Part shown: piece after piece, positions 16,846 to 20,284 of the stretch
How the letters are laid out: each line of letters starts with the position of its first letter
Numbering within the stretch: the stretch's first letter is position 1
Virus record (IMG/VR): IMGVR_UViG_3300042868_000026
Location: 1 to 20,284 of that record
Strand: one strand, 5' to 3'
From: a virus
DNA length: 20,284 bases
Program-made: the position numbers and the translations under genes
The notes under the pieces: model-generated
Told to the model about the DNA's origin: nothing
What the model saw: only the letters and a program-made list of their open reading frames with translations
Databases searched by the model: none

Positions 16846-17351
16846 TGGCTGTCACACTAAATGCGAGTACAACCACAGGGCTAGTTCAGAGTGCTGATAC
16901 AAGTGGTTCTCTTAACATACAAAGCAATGGCACTACTGTTTTAGGTGTTACCTCTACTGGGGCATCTGTAACTGGCACACAATCTGTTAGTGGTGATTTA
17001 TCGTTTAACTCAGGCTATGGTTCTAGTGCAGTAGCATACGGCTGTCGTGCATGGGTAAACTTTAATGGAGGAACTAATACTGGTGGGTTTTGTACCATTC
17101 GTGGTAGTGGAAATGTAACAAGTGTTGCTGATAATGGCAGCGGTGATTACACAATTAACTTTACCAACGCTATGCCTGATGCTAATTATGTTGTAGTAAG
17201 CGTAAGTGCAGATCTTAGTGTGAGTAGTTTGGGTGGTATTGGATTAAGAGGAACTACATCTCCATCAACAACAGCCGTAAGAGTTGGTGCAACTGCCGGT
17301 GATGGTAGCAATTTTGACCAATCACACATGCACTTTGCCATCTTCCGTTAA
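16845..17351 (+). CDS. Probable distal fibre / receptor-binding protein 2
   Basis: The 168-residue protein begins with a Thr/Ser-rich docking-type segment (MAVTLNASTTTGLVQSADTS) and a GTTVLGVTSTG strand. A domain with CRAWVNFNGG (about residues 66-75), a 'RGSGNVTSVADNGSGDYTINFT' stretch and 'AMPDANYVVV' follows. The 'ARAWVNFNG...N.SS..DNGTGDYTVNFTxAMPDANY' pattern is common in phage fibre-tip proteins. It starts at a TAATG overlap. Receptor binding is inferred from family and place. Confidence 0.78.
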   Translation: MAVTLNASTTTGLVQSADTSGSLNIQSNGTTVLGVTSTGASVTGTQSVSGDLSFNSGYGSSAVAYGCRAWVNFNGGTNTGGFCTIRGSGNVTSVADNGSGDYTINFTNAMPDANYVVVSVSADLSVSSLGGIGLRGTTSPSTTAVRVGATAGDGSNFDQSHMHFAIFR

Positions 17352-17363
17352 TCAGGAGAAACT

Positions 17364-17555
17364 ATGAACCAAAGAATTATTTACCCTACTGATGATGGCG
17401 GTGTTGCTATCCTCATTCCAGCCCTTGCGTGCGGATTAACCCTTGAACAAATTGCCGCCAAGGATGTACCCGCTGGCAAACCATACAAGATTGTGGATGT
17501 TGCAGACATTCCTACAGACCGCACATTCCGTAACGCATGGGAGTACACAGCATGA
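17364..17555 (+). CDS. Small tail-fibre-associated protein (63 aa)
   Basis: This 63-residue protein has a good AGGAG ribosome site at 17353-17357. MNQRIIYPTDDGGVAILIPA is followed by 'LTLEQIAAKDVPAG', 'YKIVD' and 'IPTDRTFRNAWEY'. I recall this motif set ('YPTDDGGVAv..P', 'iA.KDVPaG.py.ivd', 'P.DRTFR.AW') from small proteins encoded beside phage fibre genes. They are usually annotated as hypothetical or fibre assembly proteins. Its stop overlaps the next ATG as ATGA, and the two are probably partners. Confidence 0.72.
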   Translation: MNQRIIYPTDDGGVAILIPALACGLTLEQIAAKDVPAGKPYKIVDVADIPTDRTFRNAWEYTA

Positions 17556-17779
17556 GTATCACCATCAATATAACCAAAGCCAAAGCGATTACTAAAGACC
17601 GCCTAAGAGCAGAGCGTACACCTTTACTGCAAGCCCAAGATGTAGCGTTTCAGAGAGCATTAGAGTCGGGTGCTGATACGACTGCTATCGTAGCTGAAAA
17701 GCAAAGGCTCAGAGATATTACCCAACTAGCTGACCAAGCAACAACGCTTGAGCAGTTAAAACAAATAGAGGTGCAATAA
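17552..17779 (+). CDS. Small helical tail-fibre-associated protein (75 aa)
   Basis: The 75-residue product is helical and charged. MSITINITKAKAITKDRLRAERTPLL precedes a 'LQAQDVAFQRALESG' helix and an 'EKQRLRDIT' segment. The pattern 'I...KA..I..DR.R..R.plL..lDv...rA.e.g' followed by 'K..LRD' is one I know from small phage tail-fibre or assembly-chaperone proteins. ATG 17552 was chosen for its ATGA overlap with the previous stop; ATG 17537 in frame would add five residues inside the previous gene. Its stop overlaps the third fibre-tip gene as TAATG. Confidence 0.7.
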   Translation: MSITINITKAKAITKDRLRAERTPLLQAQDVAFQRALESGADTTAIVAEKQRLRDITQLADQATTLEQLKQIEVQ

Positions 17780-18345
17780 TGCCATTAGTCCTAAGTGGTG
17801 ATGGAATCACCAGCGACAACATTACAAGTCTTGCTGCGAGTAAGCTGACGGGTAATGTACCTGATGCCAATGCACCAATTGGAAGCATTGTTAAGACATC
17901 ACATTTTACAAGCACAACTAGAGTAGCATTAAGCGATTCCGCTGGACCTTCTAATATTTGGACAGTTAGTATTACTAAAGACTTTAATAGTTCAACTAGC
18001 GATTTGGTTGTGTTTGGAAATCTACCAGGTCGTGGAAATTATTCAGATCAATGCGGTGTTTATGCCCATATTTCTGGCTCCACTTCTACATCCAATGATG
18101 GCTCTGCTTACTATGACGTTGAATACTATCCAGCCAATGGTACAGATAGACCAAGCGGAATTGTTTTGCTTGGTAAACGATTTGAAAGTCTAGGCGTAGG
18201 TTCGCATACTTTAGAAATTGGTTGGAAAACTCGCAATGGTTCAACGGGGGATAAACCATATCAGGTACATAACAATAATAGTAGCGATGAAGCCAGGTCT
18301 CACCAGCACCGGTCTAATCTTGTTGTATATGAAATTTTGAGGTAA
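17779..18345 (+). CDS. Probable distal fibre / receptor-binding protein 3
   Basis: The 188-residue protein begins with MPLVLSGDGITSDNITSLAASKL and a following 'PDANAP', a short docking-type start found in small phage fibre proteins. A 'GSIVKTSHFTS' strand and a beta-rich domain with many aromatics, Ser, Asn and Gly follow, ending SNLVVYEILR. The general plan, with a terminal 'V-Y-E-I' strand, resembles protein 1 at 15992, although the sequences have diverged. A His cluster (SHQHR, near residue 178) is close to the end. The gene is AT-rich (20/60 G+C at 17941-18000). Receptor binding is inferred. Confidence 0.75.
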   Translation: MPLVLSGDGITSDNITSLAASKLTGNVPDANAPIGSIVKTSHFTSTTRVALSDSAGPSNIWTVSITKDFNSSTSDLVVFGNLPGRGNYSDQCGVYAHISGSTSTSNDGSAYYDVEYYPANGTDRPSGIVLLGKRFESLGVGSHTLEIGWKTRNGSTGDKPYQVHNNNSSDEARSHQHRSNLVVYEILR

Positions 18346-18347
18346 TC

Positions 18348-18659
18348 ATGCAAGCTCCTAACAAACTTTACATTGCCGCTAACCTACTTGGAAAAGCCGT
18401 CTGTGAAAAAACTGATGGATTTTATTACTGGGAAGGTAATGACGAAGCATCTACGCAAAAATTAACTTCCTCTGAATTAGCTCAGGTAGATACAGAATAT
18501 GCCGCTCGTCAAGCCGATTACGATGCCAAGCAATACCAACGCAATCGCTCTGTTGAGTACCCATCATTCGCAGATCAATTCGATACGCTTTATCACGGAG
18601 GCTATGATGCTTGGAAGGCAACGATTGATTCTGTGAAAACTAAGTATCCAAAGCCGTAA
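18348..18659 (+). CDS. Small tail-fibre-associated protein, XkdW/chaperone-like (copy 2)
   Basis: The 103-residue protein follows the third fibre-tip gene after 2 nt. It has an N-terminal part with 'GFYYWEG' and a helix 'YAARQADYDAKQYQRNRSVEYPS'. The end is 'DQFDTLYHGGYDAWKATIDSV' closing on KYPKP. The pattern 'YQRNR..EYP...DQ.D.lyHgG.d.WK..I..vK.KYPKP' is very common in small proteins of phage tail-fibre loci and resembles XkdW-like proteins. It shares the EYP...D and KYPK features with the protein at 16576-16845, so the two are probably distant paralogues. Confidence 0.75.
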   Translation: MQAPNKLYIAANLLGKAVCEKTDGFYYWEGNDEASTQKLTSSELAQVDTEYAARQADYDAKQYQRNRSVEYPSFADQFDTLYHGGYDAWKATIDSVKTKYPKP

Positions 18660-18673
18660 GGAGATAGAACATC

Positions 18674-18823
18674 ATGAACTTCATCTTTACATGGATCCTA
18701 GATCGCTTTGGCTTTATCCCCAGAGCTACCCTTGAGTTTCCAATTGAAAAACCAGTTACTGTTAAGCCAGCTCGTAAGGCTGCCAAGAAAGTAGTACGCA
18801 AAAACGTACGCAAGAAAGCATAA
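18674..18823 (+). CDS. 49-aa protein with hydrophobic N-terminus and basic tail
   Basis: This short gene runs from ATG 18674 to TAA 18821-18823. AAGGAG (18658-18663), overlapping the previous stop, is a plausible ribosome site. The N-terminus MNFIFTWILDRFGFIPRA is hydrophobic and aromatic. After a Pro-containing linker the last 20 residues are almost only Lys, Arg, Ala and Val (KPARKAAKKVVRKNVRKKA). The stop overlaps the following ATG as TAATG. I recall similar 'FxWLLDRFGFxP' starts with Lys/Ala-rich tails in other phages, without known function. Membrane-peripheral or DNA-binding roles are both possible. The tidy spacing and coupling argue that it is real. Confidence 0.7.
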   Translation: MNFIFTWILDRFGFIPRATLEFPIEKPVTVKPARKAAKKVVRKNVRKKA

Positions 18824-19011
18824 TGATGGCTCAACTTACCGAACAAGAGATTGAGGACATCGTTGAGAAGGTGACAGAGCGTGTCATTGAAAAGGTCTAT
18901 ACAAATATCGGTAAGTCTGTGGTCACCAAATTCTTTTGGATTGTTGGAGTTGGAGCAGTTGGCCTTGTTACATTCCTAGCTGGGATGGGCCATATCAAGA
19001 TCGGCAACTAA
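18823..19011 (+). CDS. Small one-TM membrane protein of the lysis region
   Basis: The 62-residue protein starts at ATG 18823 (TAATG overlap) or ATG 18826. Residues 3-36 form an amphipathic charged helix (EQEIEDIVEKVTERVIEKV). Residues 37-56 form one clear transmembrane segment (FFWIVGVGAVGLVTFLAGMG), with a short polar end. It lies just ahead of the holin-type gene and the endolysin. A holin, antiholin or lysis accessory role is possible from position and topology only. I do not recognise a named family. Confidence 0.65.
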   Translation: MMAQLTEQEIEDIVEKVTERVIEKVYTNIGKSVVTKFFWIVGVGAVGLVTFLAGMGHIKIGN

Positions 19012-19012
19012 T

Positions 19013-19459
19013 GTGGCAGATCAGTTCGGGTTTCTTGATGGCGCAAAGGGTCTCAGCAGTTCTTTAAATGCTAGTCGTGATGTCAGCAAAGAGCTGTCCA
19101 AGAGCATTGCGGATACCCAGAAAGAGGCATCTGATGTAGCACAGCAGCGCAACCTAGATAGACGTAGGGAGCTGCGAGAGAATGAGGTACGCAAGGAGTT
19201 ATTTCTTAAGCGTGTACTGATTGCCTGGGAACATGAGGAGCAAGTACGCAGAGAAGAGGCCACGCTAAGAGCTGACTTCCTAAAGAAGTACGGCAAGAGA
19301 TGGGCAGAGGTTGAGGCTCTTAGGGTCAAGCTGGAGAAACAGGAGAAAGAGTTTCAGAAAGCATTTGACTCTGATCTGTCTAAGGCTCGGTGGGCGCAGT
19401 TCTGGTGCTTTGCAGTAGCTGGCTGGATTGCTTATTTTATTGTATGGGGATATAAATAA
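19013..19459 (+). CDS. Coiled-coil protein with C-terminal transmembrane segment
   Basis: The 148-residue protein must start at GTG 19013, because it contains no internal Met. An ATG at 19011, overlapping the previous stop, is in another frame and stays open for only 18 codons. Residues about 20-120 are extremely rich in Glu, Arg, Lys and Gln (RRRELRENEVRKELFLKRV, then RREEATLRADFLKKYG) and should form a long coiled coil. Residues about 126-146 (WAQFWCFAVAGWIAYFIVW) form a tail-anchor membrane helix. A spanin would usually have its TM at the N-terminus, so that role is doubtful. The stop overlaps the next gene as TAATG. Confidence 0.7.
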   Translation: MADQFGFLDGAKGLSSSLNASRDVSKELSKSIADTQKEASDVAQQRNLDRRRELRENEVRKELFLKRVLIAWEHEEQVRREEATLRADFLKKYGKRWAEVEALRVKLEKQEKEFQKAFDSDLSKARWAQFWCFAVAGWIAYFIVWGYK

Positions 19460-19944
19460 TGTTTACTCTGTTAACAACTCTCGTTTCATTCCTAGCCGGT
19501 GGCTTACCAAAGCTGCTAGATTTTTTCCAAGATAAATCAGACAAAGCACATGAGATGGATCTAGCTCGTATGCAGACTGAGCGTGAGCTACAGATGCTAG
19601 AGCGTGGCTACATTGCTCAAGCCAGAGTAGAAGAGATCCGCACAGAGCAGATTGCAATACAGTCAGCAGAGAAAGAGCGTGAGTCGCTCTATGCCCACGA
19701 CATAGCTATCGGTCAAGGCGCATCTACATGGGTCATCAACGCTCGTGCTATGGTTCGCCCAGCGATTACCTATGGACTGTTTGTCCTATTTGCTTTCGTA
19801 GAAATCTTTGGTTTCGTATATGCCTGGAAAACAGGAGTTGATTTCAGCATTGCATTAGACGTGCTGTGGGATAACGAGACACAAATCATTTGGAGTTCAG
19901 TCGTGGCATTTTGGTTCGGGTCACAGGCTTTCAAGAGCAAGTAA
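19459..19944 (+). CDS. Holin-like protein of the GTA 3-TM type
   Basis: The 161-residue protein has a hydrophobic N-terminus (MFTLLTTLVSFLAGGLPKLLDFF, residues 1-23), a charged helical or coiled-coil part (about 25-85) and WVINARAMVRPAITYG leading into a strong TM (about 100-121). A final hydrophobic segment ends IWSSVVAFWFGSQAF. 'W...ARA.vRP..ty' and 'A..FWFGsRaf' are hallmarks of the holin-like family known from gene-transfer-agent release and many phages (PF11351 as I recall it). Holins open the inner membrane at lysis time. The endolysin follows directly with a TAATG overlap, which supports the role. The endolysin lacks its own signal, so it would depend on such a pore. Confidence 0.82.
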   Translation: MFTLLTTLVSFLAGGLPKLLDFFQDKSDKAHEMDLARMQTERELQMLERGYIAQARVEEIRTEQIAIQSAEKERESLYAHDIAIGQGASTWVINARAMVRPAITYGLFVLFAFVEIFGFVYAWKTGVDFSIALDVLWDNETQIIWSSVVAFWFGSQAFKSK

Positions 19945-20284
19945 TGCTTGACCACAAAGTCATTGAGATGATTAAGCACCATGAAGGGGTGCGAGTAAAA
20001 CCATACCAATGCCCAGCATTACTGTGGACAGTTGGTGTCGGAAGAGTAATAGATCCCAATCACATAAAGGTGAAACTTGAAGAGCGTAAGAACCTACCAA
20101 TCCCAGAGGGGTGGAACAGAACCCTCAGCATGGATGAAGTTAACAAGTTGCTTGAAGAAGATTTACAGAGATTTGAAAGCGGGGTACGCAGACTATGTCC
20201 TGATGGCCTTACTCCTGGGAGGTTTGGCGCACTCGTCAGCTTTGCCTTTAATGTTGGATTGGGTAACCTCCAACGCTCAACGCT
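19944..20284 (+). CDS. Endolysin, phage lysozyme GH24 (partial, C-terminus beyond window)
   Basis: The frame starts at the ATG of a TAATG overlap and is open to the window end (113 codons). IKHHEG with 'VKPYQCPALLWTVGVG' is the phage lysozyme active-site region. E14 matches the catalytic Glu (T4 E11). C23 sits at the T4 D20 place with the same spacing, and T29 matches T26; the E-8-(D/C)-5-T triad is known in this family. 'FGALVSFAFNVGLGNLQRSTL' is the second conserved region. There is no N-terminal signal or SAR segment, so export needs the holin. Substrate should be the beta-1,4 bond between MurNAc and GlcNAc of peptidoglycan. Confidence 0.93.
   Translation, partial: MLDHKVIEMIKHHEGVRVKPYQCPALLWTVGVGRVIDPNHIKVKLEERKNLPIPEGWNRTLSMDEVNKLLEEDLQRFESGVRRLCPDGLTPGRFGALVSFAFNVGLGNLQRST

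Noticed and set aside
15992-18345. Diversity-generating retroelement acting on the fibre-tip genes
   Set aside because: No reverse transcriptase and no template/variable repeat pair was seen in the window.
1-20284. tRNA genes, CRISPR arrays, insertion sequences, attachment sites, defence genes
   Set aside because: Looked for and not seen; gaps between genes are too short except 3085-3354, which contains only the terminator and the leader.

Overview
This window is a contiguous block of the late (virion and lysis) region of a tailed phage with T7-like podovirus architecture. All genes lie on the + strand and coding is nearly continuous. The gene order matches the T7 late region: virion protein end, small protein, portal, small Bbp19-like protein, scaffold, major capsid protein, small head protein, tail tubular proteins A and B, three or four internal virion (ejection) proteins, tail fibre, holin-type membrane protein, endolysin. 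No host chromosomal gene, integrase, tRNA, IS or CRISPR is visible. Base composition leans AT, many genes have Shine-Dalgarno-type sites, and the lysis genes are of Gram-negative phage type. This fits a lytic podovirus of a proteobacterium, perhaps aquatic, but nothing in the window fixes the host.

Layout. 2-2305: end of a beta-rich virion protein, a DUF6321-like small protein, portal and Bbp19-like protein. 2308-3084: scaffold, closed by a strong rho-independent terminator at 3117-3145. 3146-3354: non-coding leader before the capsid gene, with several consecutive potential stem-loops (3161-3305), two of them with GCAA loops. 3355-4490: major capsid protein and a small probable decoration/head-fibre protein, followed by a 12-bp stem-loop (4508-4542). 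4562-7170: tail tubular proteins A and B. 7172-14431: internal virion proteins, including a 702-aa protein with a large enzyme-like domain of unknown activity and a 975-aa protein resembling LPD38-type polyvalent proteins. 14472-15995: tail fibre/adaptor with a T7 gp17-like N-terminus.

15992-18659 is the most distinctive region. Three short beta-rich probable receptor-binding or fibre-tip proteins alternate with four small proteins of tail-fibre-chaperone type, in compact, mostly overlapping order. The first and third tip genes are clearly more AT-rich than the chaperone-type genes, which suggests exchangeable host-range cassettes on one shared adaptor. 18674-20284 holds a 49-aa basic protein, a one-TM protein, a coiled-coil protein with a C-terminal TM, a GTA-type 3-TM holin-like protein and the start of a GH24 endolysin that runs off the window.

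Many adjacent genes overlap by 1 nt (TAATG) or 4 nt (ATGA), implying translational coupling. Family names below come from remembered motifs and synteny, not from a database search. I found no clear new defence or mobile system. The best candidates for something undescribed are the capsid leader RNA, the fibre-tip/chaperone cassette array and the enzyme-like domain of the 702-aa ejection protein.
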